Assembly (NCBI GenBank): GCA_003342815.1
Contig: PTEX01000235.1
Location: forward strand, 1,123,886-1,187,885
Reading direction: 5' to 3'
DNA from: Eudromia elegans
Lineage: Eukaryota; Chordata; Aves; Tinamiformes; Tinamidae
DNA: 64,000 nucleotides
Position 1 is the first letter of the stretch. The number at the start of each line of letters is the position of its first letter. This document shows, in pieces, positions 1 to 12,733 of this stretch. Under the pieces are notes generated by a model, which saw nothing but the letters and a program-made list of their open reading frames with translations, was not told the DNA's origin and did no database searches. The position numbers and the translations under genes were made by a program.

Positions 1-2114
1 TTATTCCCTTATTTACCCATTCTTTCTCTCTTATCCAAATGCACTCGGAGTTCTTCTCTGTTTACGAAGAAAAAGACTTTGCTTTGTTGCATTTGGTTGA
101 AACAGACTACTAGGATTACTCTTGATATAAACCATTGTTTCACAAGATAGCCTGCAATATCATTTCTACTTTTGTGTTTTGCTTAGAGTTTCTCCAGAGG
201 TGCCCCTTCTATGAGATAAAGAAATCCTTCCTCTATGTCAGAGATTTGCTGAGAACCTCAGAATTGGGAAAAAAATATTTATCAACATAAAATTTCTTCT
301 TACTCAGAAAGATGCAGGCATATAAAAATTGTAGAGAAGATTTTAGGACTCAGTTTATCAGAGCAGCACCAATACGAATCCAAAATAATTCAGAAGATCC
401 TTTGTGACATTATACCAGGTGTTCATGAGAGTATCTGTGACCAGAATCCAGTCTTAAGACTTCAATAGTAATGTTAGGTGGATGCATCACCTACCATCAA
501 GCATGCCATATAAAATTCATAACCTTAGCTGCTTATGGAGGGAAAAGAACAGTTGCTCTTTGCAGTGTTAGCAGATTCTTCAAAAACATTTAGAAACACA
601 CATTGCACAGACTGTATTCTTAGTGCTTATTTTTGGTGTTGCAGAGCTATGCTTCAGGGCTATATTGATTTTTATTCTGTCTATGGTTGATTAATGCTCC
701 AGGAAAGCATTACGTGTATTAGTGTAAGACTGAATAGAAATATCAGTGCATTTCACTAGGAGAAACAAATAAACAAAGAAAAATTTTTGTGATTCTTTTC
801 TAATAGGATATGTACACAATAAGTTATGCCAGTAAAATATCAGTCATAAAATGTGGTTGACAAAAACCTTCACACATTTCTGCAAAGCTGTTAAAGGGCT
901 TTCAGAAACCTGAAATACCTATTAAAAATGGGGTTTTCTGGTGAGAAAATGAAAAGAGTCTTATTTTTTTAAGAGATTTCAATAGCAGGTTAAGTATTTT
1001 CAGCTTATAAACTCATAATAAGGACTATGTGTTCCTTAGTAATTGGGTTTGAGTTAGTAGAAATTTTGTGCTCATTATCTAAAAATATAAGAGTTAGGAA
1101 AGGGAAGACTCCATGAGAGGAACGTTCTTCTACTATTCTCAGGAAGGAAAAAATATATATTTATATTATATGTATGTATATATACTAGAAAGTTAAACTT
1201 TCCTCTGCTATCTTTGGTGTTAATAGCTCATTTCCATTCTTTTCTCTGATTCTCTCCCCACCTCACTTCAGTTCTGTTCTGTTTTATAATGTGCCAATAA
1301 CATGGTGTGACAGACAATGCTGAAGCTACCAACTTAATCAGAATATCAGTAACCAGAAAAATCACATTCAATTAAGGTAACTGCAGCTCTCAGGCTCTTG
1401 TGAGAAAGTAAGATGATGGCTAAAAATAAGCAACCATTATTCTAACCCAATGGCTATCCTTCAGCCTGAATAGATTACATTTATGAATAGCTGGTATGTG
1501 AGTGAGAAACGGGAAAGTTTAAATTATTTTTATCTACAGGAATTTGTGAAATAAGTACTTTTATAACAAACAACAAATCATCTCATGTGAAAGGTAGGTA
1601 ATTTGGGATTGAAGTCCATTTTATTTCTCTGTGGAGTGGCTGTTATGATTACTTGAATGTTCACATTGTGAGAGTCCTTCTGAAAAATCCCAAATTTCAC
1701 TAGTTCAGGACCTTGATTCTTACTGGGTGGTTGTTGAGGGGAGTGAGGGAAATCTTATTTCAATTTTGCCCAAGAAAAACCTTTTCAGTTGCTTATTTAA
1801 ATATTTCAAATGATATGTTTTAGTTACACTGCAATGAAAAAAAAATATATTTGAAATATTCTGAAGGAACAATCTGCTACTGAGGACAGGAAAATCGGGC
1901 TATGAGGAATTACATCTGTTTTGCTTATTCATTATTTTGCTCTATGTTTCTGCATAAAAATAGTGTGTCTGGATAACAGGAAAGAAGGTCACTTATTTAG
2001 CCAGTTGAACTTATTGCTACCCTTTTGAAAACTTTTGAAGGGTAGAAGATTTTTCTCTCCTTTGGAGGTCAAAAACATATACATAGGAGAAACTTCCCTA
2101 AGATGCGATGGCCC

Positions 2115-2174
2115 TAGGGGAGAGAGAGAGAGAGAGAGAGAGGAGGGGTGGGGAGAAAGAGAGAGAGGGAGAAG
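2115..2174. repeat. (GA)n-rich simple repeat
   Basis: An uninterrupted AG dinucleotide run lies at 2121-2142. It is followed by interrupted GA/GGA purine sequence to about 2174 and, after a short gap, a 15-base A run at 2202-2216. The all-purine strand creates a spurious Glu/Arg-rich open frame across the tract, which is not a gene. Confidence 0.9.
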
Positions 2175-5100
2175 TGAAAATAGGAAACAGGAATCCGGGG
2201 GAAAAAAAAAAAAAAACCCACACTGGAATATCTCTGGGGTGCATAGTCAAGCCTTAGAAGTGATAGAAAAAAGGTTTCCTTTGGACTTCAGATAGGTCTG
2301 TAAAGCTGTTTGAGTCTAATATCCTGCCTAAAGTTCATGGATAAGATCCAAACTGAGAGGAGCCTGCTCTTTCAGGATAGATGGACAAATGGGAGGCTTG
2401 CCTGTAAACATTTTTATTTTAATATATTCTTCATCCAACATTTCATTTTCTGTGTTTGTAGTCAAGTTTGAAAACTGGCTGCAGAGACTGAAATTTTTAG
2501 CAATTTTAAGTGTGCTCACTTTGAGGGAAAAAAGAGAAATGTGGATGATTAAATCTTGTTTTTTCTTTTTCCATTACTTTTATGTTCTGGCTTGGCTTTT
2601 TCTTGGCTTTACTCTGTGGTAGGTGATACTGCAGTTTCCTTTTTTCCTGCAGGAGAATATACTGACTACAGGAAGCAAAGTCTGTTAATGAGGTTTCAGA
2701 GAAATGATAAGGTAGAAAAGGAGATACCTGTCGATTACAGGGGAATCAACCTCTATGAGAATTTCTATTAAACAAATTGAAAAAATTGAAAAAACACCCT
2801 CCCACACACATACTTCTCCATTCTTACTCCCCAAATATATCTGAAGTACTCATTGCTGAATATTTTGATATCTGTGTAAACAATAATAATAATAATAAAG
2901 ACTTCTAGAGTCTTTTGTTGTGCAGCTGTTCCTGAGCCACACTATTTGAGGAAGAAAGGTGTCTGCAACTGTGAATCTGACCATAGTACCATGCACGGCA
3001 TGTGGAGGTACGCAGCTAGCAGGGAAAACACGTGGCTTTTGGAACTGCTGTTTGCTTTCCCCCTGTACAAGTAGGCTGTGCAACAAAACTGACATTATTT
3101 CTGTCTGGAAGTATGCTCAGTACTTTATACCTGCATAAAATCTATAGCATTAAATGTAGATCTCAATGGCAAATAGGGCTGTAACAGGGATGTTTACTTG
3201 CATGTGAATGGAATATTATTTATGGATCTAAATTTAAGCTTTGCTTTGCAAAAATAAGAGACATGTTAGGAGATAATTTCAAGATAATTCTCAATAAATT
3301 ATTCTGGGTTTCTATTAAGTATTTTTCTAGTCAGGGCTAGGAATTCTGTAAACAATCTACTGATTCATTTTATCTGTACTCAAAAAAAAAAAAAGATATC
3401 TGACACACAGCCATTACATATTTTTCAACAATTATCCTTCAATTTCATTAGATTTTAAATACATTTTTTTTCATATCTAATTCTCCATACAACTTTAATT
3501 CACTGATTGAAACAAGGAATCATGATCATGAAATTTTATTATAAATACTTCTTGGCTTTGTACAGTAACCACAGGTTATTCTTGGAAGTAAAATATCAGT
3601 GAATGCTATTTTGAAATGGTTCACATTCTCTGCATTTTATTAGGAAAAATTATTGTCTTAATATCATTGCAAGTTGCAACAAAATGTTATATATACTGGA
3701 ACTATATTGAATGTTTTATTTAGGAAAATAATGAATCTAAAAACACATCATAATTTACAAAATGGGGGTCACAGTGTACCATAAATTCTTAAAAATTAAA
3801 TCTGTCTGAATTGGATATGTTTTCTTATGAAAAATAGCTTAGTTTTAAATAAAGTCATAAAAATTGCATTCTTCTCATTTCTAGAGGTAATCAGCTATGA
3901 CATTTGACGACATAAATCTTTGCTTTATTCATTTTCTGCTTCTTCTAGGGAAATAAAAATGAAATGCTTACAAAGGTTATGATTGAAGCAATTGAAAAGT
4001 TACCTCCACCTATTCTTGCATGCTGGAAGTTTGGATACTCTTTGAAAAAATATTCTGGGAAATCTTTAAAAACTTCCTTCCCTCTGAACCCGTGCACCTG
4101 CATATTTTTTTTCAAGTCTTCTTAAAAATGGTAAAATCTTTGTGGTGTACATTTTAATCCAGTTGCAATCTTTTGCTCTCAATAGAAAGAAGTCTCTAGG
4201 AACAAGATTTAGTCCACAGACCTTGATCTAAAGAAATGCTTAAGCATACATTTTAAATTAATTCTATAAGATAATGCTTTTACTAACCGATGAGGATGTT
4301 TCTAGATCTGTTATCTATAAATACAGAATATATCATTTTTTGAAACTCAGAGTGTAATAATAACAAAATATGCACTCTCTTCTGAGGGAAGAATGATTAG
4401 TACTGTTGATATGTGGAAATGAAACTACTTTCTAGATTGTGTGATTTTCTAGGAGAATAAAAGGAACTTATTCACATCTTTCTTGTATAAGCTGGATAGG
4501 AAGAAAGAAAATCTACATATAAAGCTTTCTTTAGTTCAATTTAAGAAGACTTTAATGGATTTTCATTCTGGAGGAGGAATGGATTAGTGGTAGTTACTTT
4601 AACAAATAAGGCTATATTTTTTTTCATGCTGCTACTAATGAGAATTTGTTCCCAAGATTTTTTACAAAAGTTCTACAACATAAAAGTTAACCACTATTAC
4701 TATATGCATCTGCTTTCTTTGGGCATGATCCCATGCCCATACCCTTCAGTAATGGATCTCCAGATAACTTCAATGAAACAAAGCTGAGCCTTTTGTGAAG
4801 ATAAGACAGCACATTGAAATAAAAATTTTAAGTAATTTTGGTGGAATTTTCTTGCACCAAAAGATGCTTGACCTTTAAAAGATGAAGAAAAAGGATAAGT
4901 TTTTAATAACATTGATATTGCAGAGCGACAACAGGGAAAGGTATTTAGGGATAAGTTTATGTAAGTTACTTAAAAGCAGGAAAAAAAACCCCATTGCATA
5001 GAGCAGTTCCAAAAATCACAAATTTGGTGAAATCTCCAGAGATCGTAAATATTTATGATATTTAGAGGTCACCTGTTTCAAACTGGAATCTTTTTGCATT

Positions 5101-5539
5101 TGTGTAGGATAATTCTGCATACAACTTCATTTATTTGTATCTTTTAATATGGTGAAGGTAAACCCTTTCAGTTAGAGAGGAAAATATTCTAAATTTGGAT
5201 AATGAATTAGACTGACAGCCAGATATTCTATTTTTATTATTATATACTGTGTCATGAATGATGCTAATAAAGCATTACAGAACTTATTAAATTATTATTT
5301 GAGATCTGGGTAATTTTTTACACATGATTATGCGTGTTTAAAAAGAAGGATTATGTACAAAATTTTAATGGGATTCATGATATTATAATCAAGATTTCAA
5401 AAATGAATTTTAGCTGAGATATCACATTGATGTAGGGTTATGGCCCCAACATCTGCTCCATCTGTGGATCCAAAATCTTCAGCCATTTGAAATACAGCAC
5501 TGTAAATAGATTTATGTCTGCCCTTCTAAACTGTACAAT

Positions 5540-5611
5540 AAGGAAGGAAGGAAGGAAGGAAGGAAGGAAGGAAGGAAGGAAGGAAGGAAGGAAGGAAGGA
5601 AGGAAGGAAGG
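5540..5611. repeat. (AAGG)n tetranucleotide microsatellite, about 18 copies
   Basis: Perfect AAGG/GGAA repeats run for about 70 bases and grade into a purine-rich tail (GGGAGAGGGGAGAGGAG) to about 5640. The opposite strand reads as repeated PSFLPSFL-type residues, so open frames there are artefacts. A perfect purine array this long is likely to be length-polymorphic and is a mirror repeat able in principle to form triplex (H-) DNA. Confidence 0.95.
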
Positions 5612-7477
5612 GAGAGGGGAGAGGAGACAAGAGGAGGGGTAGATGTACTTATCAATGAACTTTGCCAGTTTCTTAGACATAAGAAATGATCCATTAATCA
5701 GCTTTTAATGACATTTCTGCAATTTAATTTCTCTCTGAATGAGACTTCTACATGCGGTATAAGATTTATCATCATACATAATGATTAAATAACCCAAAAA
5801 TACTGTACTTTAAGCCTCAAGTGTTCCAATGAAGATAAAAATTCTCACACCTTTGAGAAAGATCTGAATATCCATCTGCATGTCATGGCCACGAGGAAAA
5901 TAAATAGCATTAAAATATTTTCATTTTCATTTAACATTGATAGAAATGTAAATCCTAGTGCAAGAAAATGGAGGATCCCATCTAAAGTCATCTAGCACAT
6001 TATCTTATTATTGCAACTAAGAGGATATAAAAATTTGTATTTGCAATCTAGAAAACATTCACATAAATCACCATGATTGAAATTAAATTCTATCCAAGGA
6101 ACAGTTGCATCTAGTCCGCCTCACTTTGGCTGGGCAGATGAACCTCAGGCACTTTCCTTCATGTATTGCTGGTACGCTTGTATGGAAGAGGAGGGGAATA
6201 TGTGACTTCACTTTTGATTCATATTTTCACGCATGGAACAATCCAAACTGGACATTTCGATTAACACAAAAGAAACCTTTGCCAAACTTCTGCTCAAATA
6301 TCTGGGCCATAGTCATTCATATAAAGACTCTTATTTTAGCAACTGAAGCTGAAACAAGCAAAAGTGTAATAAGTTGCATAGCACCAAAACAATCTAAAAG
6401 AGAATTAAAAAAAAAAAAAGTGAGAGAGAGAGAATTTTAAACAAAGTGATACTTTTATTGAACTACTTACATTTGTAGCTGGTGTAGAGCCACATTAACT
6501 AGACTTGGATACAGATGATCTGAGGAGGTTTGACAACAAAATGTGATAGAGGTTTTATCCACATTTTCTGATGTAAAAAAAAAAAAAAAAAGGATTTTCC
6601 ACGTGGATATTTAACAGACAGCCCAGTGTCATGATAAAGATGAAAAATGCTGTGATTTGACATTCCCTATTAAACTGTGGGCCTTCTTGGTAAATTATAA
6701 GCAGCATGTCATTAAGTAATCATACTCAAATTAAGTGAATTGAGTGATAATTGAGTGAAAAGCTAGATTTCCTATCAATCATCATTTTTAATAATACTAA
6801 GATTAGTAAGTGCCAACTATGCTGGCACTTAAGTTACACAAAGATAAATCTAATTCGTGTGTTTCTGTAGAGAGCCTGAAAATCTTTTATCTTTTGTTTT
6901 CTTTAGAGCAGTATAGCAGGAAAAAAAAGTATGATAATGTATATGTATGCAATGACTTCTGAAACTTTTCACATGTATGTTTTTAAATGTTAAAAAAAAT
7001 ACTGGTAAATCAGATGTGTTTTGTACTAGTAACGAAGAAGTGAAAGAGGTCATTTGGATGACCTGCCTGGAGTTAACTGGAACAATAATCTTATATTGAT
7101 GTGAGAGGGAATGCTCGTTTTATCAGAAAGAATAAAGCTCAATAGTCTCAAAAGGATAGTCTACAAGAACATGACACAACATAATATGATATATTGCCAG
7201 AGAAGAGGAAAATGGATAGTTGTTTTCTCTAGAGTCCTCTCTTATCTGAAGTGGAACTGAATGTCTGGGGCTAAATTTACAGACAAGAATTGCAGAGTAT
7301 AAATACTTGAATACATGAATTAGACAATTAAGAAATCATAAAAGAAAATAAAAGGCAGCTTGCCAAAATATTTTAAAGTTCTCCATAATAGTGAATTATT
7401 AACATTTAAAAAAGACTTCCCACTTAGTTCATGGCTGGATTAGTGGACAGTCCAAGGCTTTCCATGCAGAATTAAGT

Positions 7478-8040
7478 CACAGAATCACAGAATGGTTGAG
7501 ATTGGAAGGGACCTCTAGAGATTATCTAGTCCAACCCCTCTGCTCCAACAGGGACCCCTAGAGCATGTGGCACAGGGTGGCACCCAGACAGATTTTGAAG
7601 ATCTTCAAAGAAGGAGATTCCACAACCTCTCTGGGCAGCCTGTTCCAGGGCTCTGTTACCCCCACCGGAAAGAAGTTCTTCACATGGAGATAGAATTTTC
7701 TGTGTTTCAACTTGTACCCATTACCCCTTGTCCTGTCACTGGCCACCACTGAGAAGAGACCCTGTACTTGTCCTTGTTGAACCTAATGAAGTTCATCTCT
7801 GCCCAGCTCTCCATCCTATCCACGTCCCTCTGGATGGTTGCACAGTGTCGGCCTCTCCACCCAGTTTGGTATAATCTGCAAATTTGCAAATCACTCTGTC
7901 ATGATGTCCAATACATTGATGAACAAATTGAACAGCACTGGGCCCCCTACTGGCCCCTGGAGGACACCACTGGACACAGGCTTCCAGCTGGACTCATTTA
8001 TCACCACTCTCTGAGCTCTGAAGCCACTTAGCAACTAACT
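7478..8040 (-). mobile_element. CR1 LINE fragment, 5'-truncated, internally deleted
   Basis: The plus strand begins with two CACAGAAT octamers (7478-7493), the reverse complement of a CR1 3' end, so the element reads on the minus strand. Minus-strand translation of 7558-7749 gives the ORF2 C-terminus ([10 protein letters not shown] ... WNRLPREVVESPSL ... CHML). Upstream, 7760-8020 covers the reverse-transcriptase region, with recognisable pieces such as [10 protein letters not shown] and FNKDKYRV. Compared with the plus-strand copy in this window, sequence matching about 14815-15281 is missing at a junction near 7759. The 5' end fades out around 8040. The catalytic FADD region is damaged, so this is a dead, non-autonomous relic. 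The truncated 5' end is typical of CR1. Confidence 0.93.
7558..8020 (-). pseudogene. CR1 ORF2 (reverse transcriptase) remnant
   Basis: This is the coding relic within the minus-strand CR1. The C-terminal 63 residues are open at 7558-7749 and end CHML followed by a stop, as in the other copy. A second open frame at 7707-7889 covers the part after RT motif C (IQRDVDRMESWAEMNFIRFNK) and then passes through the deletion junction into a wrong frame. Further upstream the RT core is shifted and contains stops. It is too short and too broken to make an active enzyme. Confidence 0.88.
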
Positions 8041-9472
8041 GCTTGAGATCCTATGCACATTAATGTGAAGTATAAGAGCTTCAATTTTATAAACATGTAA
8101 TACACCCATACACCTCTAAATAAATAATCACTGCTTATCACTAGCAATTGCTTTAGGCTTGCTGGTAGATGCACTTGTAATCAAATACCCTTTAAATATT
8201 GCATCCTAGTACAGCTTTTCCAGCAAATCCTAGTACTAATTTCTGGATTGCTATTTGTCAGTGACATTTTCTAAGTCCCCCTTATGTCTGCTCAGTCTTC
8301 TTGGCCTATTGCTTTCCTGAATGTGTTTAAGTTGTGGGCTTAAAAATCATTCTGCAAGAAATGAGATAAAAGCACAGATGCAAACTGAACAACAGTGAAA
8401 GAGGAAGACATGAAAGGACACAGCATATAGTGCAAATAAACTACTTAGGCCAGAAACATCTGCAAAACATTTACCCCCATGACACTATCAGCCATACCAC
8501 AATATACCACATAATATTTGATGGTAAAATTTAGCGCAATGATTGAAAATGAGGGTAATTACAGTGTGCCACAGGAAAAGAATAGGAAAGAATCCAAATA
8601 TACCCTTTTTTACAGATCAACATGAATGTTCCCGCTAAAATATCTTGCTAGCCAGTACTAACATGGCAAAATCCCAAAACGTACTGTAACTTAATATTGT
8701 CTAGAAAGCAGATCCACTTTATTTTAACAATATCTTCTTTTGTAATAGAAAATTCCTCTGACATATAACAAAGTAAAATCTTTCTGATCATAATTAGTTC
8801 CTATAAGACCTTCTCACTGCTTTGTAAGCCTCTGAATTTGAACAAAAAGGGCAAATATATGTGCATTCTAATAAAGAACTATTTGTCTGAATATATCAGA
8901 GCATACAGAGATGGTATTGGGCTTCCCTTCCCAAGTTTTCCCAGGAAAAAAGAAAGAGCAATAATAGAAGCACAGATTGTAACACTCATGCCTCATTCAA
9001 ATAAAACCTACTGCTTTTTTTGTATTTCGTCAGTGAAGAATATTTCCTTTGCAGTACTGTCCTCTTGTGCAAAAACTTTAATCTTCATTAAGAAAAATCT
9101 TTTATATGTCAAAATGTTTCATACTTGTGCAGTTTTTTTTTTTCAAAATTCACAATAAATTCAAGACTTTTAGTCTTGAAAATTTCACTCAAACAATGTT
9201 TTTATGTGTTTTATATGCTTATGTTTTTATATGTTTGACACTGAAAAATGGACCTTATAGGTGTAAAATTTTTGAAGAATATTCTTTACATCTTTATAGT
9301 CTCTCCAGCAACATCACAAATTGTATGTACGTGTATAACATATAAAGTATAAAATATGCCTGAGAAAACCTGGTGGTTATAAAAAGTTATCAACTAAAGT
9401 TTGGGGTTGCAGGAAGGCTCAAGCAACAGAAAGATGGCTTCCTCCTCTCCTTAGAGTATCCTTAAGAGATAT

Positions 9473-9497
9473 AAAAAAAAAAAAAAAAAAAAAAAAA
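9473..9497. repeat. Poly-A homopolymer (A25)
   Basis: Twenty-five consecutive A residues. No gene-like or LINE-like sequence is visible immediately upstream that would make this a retrocopy tail. It is treated as a simple repeat prone to length error. Confidence 0.9.
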
Positions 9498-9624
9498 GTT
9501 AGCTCCAAAAACATCTTAACTCCATTCTCAATTAGAGGGAAGAGTTATTTCACTTAGGAGCTGTCAAGAAAGCTAATCTATGGTGAAGGAATGGACTCTG
9601 CAGAGGGGGAAATACCTCTCAATA

Positions 9625-9790
9625 TAAGTATTATATATATATATCTATAGTATATATAGCATAATATATACTATAGAGAGCAAAGTATATATAGTTCAAT
9701 ATAGAAATATATATAGAGAGAGAATATGCTACAGAACATTACTATAGTTAAGTATATAGTATAATGGTATATAAAGTATATCTTTGAATA
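9625..9790. repeat. TA-rich low-complexity region
   Basis: Repeated TATATA, ACTATAG and AGTATAT blocks fill this stretch, with many short self-complementary segments. It is low-complexity DNA with potential for cruciform or unwinding behaviour. No replication-origin claim is made. Confidence 0.75.
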
Positions 9791-10569
9791 CCTCTCAATA
9801 TATCTGTTGAGGCATTGCTTACTCTGCACTGTTGAAGAAGCTTAGATAAGAAGTGTAGATGAGAGACCTCACTTTTACAGAGAGTAAACTGAACAATTTA
9901 AAACTCATCCTGAATGACTAGTTTGGGTTGGAATTTTTAGAAGTATTCTCTATAGCCCTAGTGAATACAAGCAGGTTTTATACAAATACTACGAAAAAGG
10001 ACATCACTAGAAGTCTGGATTCTGTATGTTCTGAGACTTGATTCATCTGAACAGATAATTTGTATCTGTTGTGGTTATTTATATTTATTCTTTAGGCTTG
10101 ACCCACAACATGTTTTAATATTCAAATTATGCTTGAATTATTAGTAACTGTTTATATTAATTGCTCAGTGACTAATTCTCGGCAGGCAGTCTTAAACTTT
10201 AGTGAAAATTTATAGCTTCTTTGAGAATAATAAACAAGTTTATGCCACAGAAAAAAAAACCCAGATAATTAGCATGAAAATAGCTTTTCTGAATATGCAT
10301 TTTCAGATTATTTTTCCTAAACTACAGATAAATAAGAAGTGGACTGATTCATGTGGACAGACAATGCTTGCATTCGAACATTCATCTAGCCCAGTTCTAC
10401 TGAACAAGGCAAAGTCTCTATTTGTTTTATTAAGACTTTCCCAGAAGACGATAAATTTATGAACAAAGGACATATCTGCAATGTTTGATGATGTATCCCT
10501 GGTTCCGCAACCTCTACGTCATTTTCACATTGTCCTGAATTCAACCTCTTCTCATTCAAAGGGCTGTCA

Positions 10570-10680
10570 CAAACAAAAAAACCCCAAACAAACAAACAAA
10601 AAAAACAACAAAAAAAAAAGACAAACCAAACCAAATCCAAGCAAACCAAACCAAACCAAAACAAAACAAAATAAAACATC
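10570..10680. repeat. A-rich (CAAA)n/(CCAAA)n low-complexity tract
   Basis: Imperfect arrays of CAAA, CAAAC and CCAAA units with poly-A interruptions. The complementary strand generates a Phe/Cys/Leu/Trp-rich hydrophobic open frame (10386-10679) that mimics a membrane protein but comes entirely from the repeat. Confidence 0.88.
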
Positions 10681-12049
10681 CTGAACTCAGGTTTATTTTA
10701 AGTCATTCTAAAGACAGTCACTTATCTACAGATCATCCACCTCATTTGTGTAATATGTTGCATGCAGATGATATCTTCTGAAGGCTTAGCCAGTCATATT
10801 AGTCATATTGGTCCTGGCAATCCTCTGTTTACCCCTGACTTTAGGAATAATTTTAAAATGCTGTCCTGGTGATCAAGTAGGGTCAGAAAATTCAAGGAGG
10901 CCTGTTTATTTATTTTGACTCATATCCAAGCTTTTATTCCTAAATATTATTCTGAAGAGCATTGGAAGATTCAAATCAATACGTTGCAGTTGAATCAGTT
11001 TATAATCCATACAATACATGCAACAGCACCTTCTCCAAATACTCTAAAATTTAGCAATGTTTGACATCCAAAAAAAAAAAAAAAAAGATCATAAAAAATT
11101 GATTGATTTAATAGACTGAAGCCATTTCCAAGAAGCATTTTCAAGAAACATTTTTTTTTTTTTCCAGTACAGGGGCCTTCTTCTTTATAAACATCACAGA
11201 TTCCTCTTGGCCAAAATGTGTCTGAATAGCTGCTATGTTTACTTCAGAGTCCAAAAGGGCAACTGAATGAAAGGAAGCCAAAGAAAATATAACACTCAAA
11301 GATAGGTTAAAAAAAAGCAGCTAAAAGTTCTCTTGCAGACATCCAGTGGATCATTTGAGACAGTGAATAGTTACAGAAATATAATCTTTTATGTACCAAT
11401 GGCAATAGCAAGGTTGTGTGTTGCAGTCACAGTCAAGAGAAAAGTATATCTAAAGTAAATCTCTATAATGGTCTATCATGCTTCTTAGCAGAAAGTGTAA
11501 GAGAGTACATGACCTACAGATAGCAGCATTAATGTTGTATGATGAATATATTTTGCATGACACAGTGCAGGTTAGACTTTGATTTTTTATGTAGTTAAAA
11601 ATGGATATCTAGACAAATCCTTCATACTTACAATGTGAGTTGTCCAAGCTAAATTCTTTTATTTTACTGAGGCATTTTCTGTCTACTTTTAAAAATACTC
11701 ATCTCTCTTCCAGTGAAGCTGTGCTATAATTTGATATCTGCTAAAGGCAAGCACTTTTCACTTTTTTTTTCCTTTTTTTTTTTTTTATTCCAAAGATAGT
11801 AGGATGGTGATGATAGCATAAAGGAATCTACAGATATAATAGAAAATATATAATAGTGAATAAAAAAGGGAGGTATTGAGAAAGCACCTTTTTACAAGAG
11901 GTTTTGTGCATATTTAGAAAGAATATTGTCTCTTCCTTCCTAAGGAAGACTTCCTAAGACTTCCTTTACATCAGCCATATGTACATATTTGTTCTATATT
12001 TTCTAGCAATAGTGCAAGTGGGAACTTCCTTTAACCCAAGGATAAGTAC

Positions 12050-12566
12050 AGGTGCAGCACATTTGTGTGGAGGGTGGTCATTGTGGGTGACTCTATGCTG
12101 CAGGGCACAGAGGTACCGATCTGCAGACCTGACCCCTTATCTAGAGAGGTCTGCTGCTTGCCAGGGGCTCATATAAGGGATGTTACGGAGAGACTCCCAA
12201 GGCTTGTCCAGAAAGGTGACTATTATCCCATGCTTCTTTTCCACATGGGCACTAATGGTGCCATGAGAAAACCGGCTGAAATCAAGCAAGATTACAGAGT
12301 CCTAGGGACAGCTGTTAAGGGTATGGGAGCCCAGGTTGTGTTCTCCTCCATCCTACCAATGAGTGGAATGGATTCAAGGAGAAGGTGGCGGATATTGCAA
12401 CTGGCTGTGCCGCTGGTTGTGGCAATAGGGTTTTGGGTTCTATGACCATGAGACTTTGTTCGACAACTGCTGGCTTGTGGGGAATGATGGGAACCACCTC
12501 AGCAAGAGGAGTAGGCGCATCTTTGCCAAAAGGCTGGTAAACCTTGTAAGGAAGGCTTTAAACTAA
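12050..12566 (+). pseudogene. CR1 ORF1 relic with esterase-like (SGNH) domain
   Basis: Frame one runs from about 12038, just after an in-frame TAA at 12032, and contains VVIVGDSMLQGTE, which matches the GDS nucleophile block of SGNH hydrolases. It then has HMGTNGAM, matching the GxN oxyanion block, and VVFSSILP. A frameshift near 12390-12428 moves the remainder into another frame (12429-12566), which reads GFGFYDHETLF and then GNDGNHLS, the Asp-x-x-His catalytic block, and ends in TAA at 12564-12566. ORF1 of CR1 elements is known to carry an esterase domain thought to help the RNP or membrane interactions. The N-terminal part of ORF1 is absent. The Ser, Asn and Asp-x-x-His positions are all still visible despite the frameshift. 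Confidence 0.88.
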
Positions 12567-12733
12567 GCAGGAAGGGGGAAGGGGAGTGTCACACGGGTAG
12601 GGTGATTAGTACCAAGCAACGGGAGTCCACTGGTGTCCAGTGGGCGTACAGTAGTGGGGAAGTGCAGAAAAGACATGATTACGGAGGGCCCCCTGTCACT
12701 CCTCCTGGGAAATCTGCAGGCTCAACTACCTCT

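Larger units (their letters stand above)
1..7477. other. AT-rich non-coding DNA, no gene recognised
   Basis: No host gene can be supported here. Open frames are short and lack recognisable domains. The longest, at 6105-6440, runs into a poly-A/GA tract and looks accidental. The stretch holds scattered homopolymers (A at 2202-2216, 6407-6419 and 6575-6591), a TA-rich patch near 1150-1186, an AAT run near 2881-2899, and the GA and AAGG microsatellites listed separately. No tRNA- or rRNA-like sequence was seen. Distant regulatory elements or conserved non-coding elements cannot be excluded without cross-species alignment. Confidence 0.6.
8041..12011. other. AT-rich non-coding DNA between the two CR1 copies
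   Basis: No gene is recognised. The interval contains A25 at 9473-9497, a strongly TA-rich patch at about 9625-9790, a perfect small hairpin at 9160-9180 (TTCAAGACT, 3-base loop, AGTCTTGAA), a CAAA/CCAAA low-complexity tract at 10570-10680, A17 at 11070-11086, T13 at 11151-11163 and a T-rich stretch at 11762-11786. Open frames at 8838-9158 and 10202-10462 have no identifiable domain and are consistent with chance in AT-rich DNA. Confidence 0.6.

Noticed and set aside
5438..5694. Ser/Leu/Pro/Phe-rich repeat protein on the minus strand
   Set aside because: Direct translation of the (AAGG)n microsatellite complement in two frames, so not a gene.
9160..9180. Perfect 9-base stem with 3-base loop (TTCAAGACT/AGTCTTGAA) as a terminator or small RNA
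   Set aside because: Too short for a microRNA precursor and expected by chance at this scale. Bacterial-type termination is not relevant in a vertebrate genome.
10386..10679. Hydrophobic, Trp/Phe/Cys-rich membrane-like protein on the minus strand
   Set aside because: Produced by the CAAA/CCAAA low-complexity tract read on the opposite strand.
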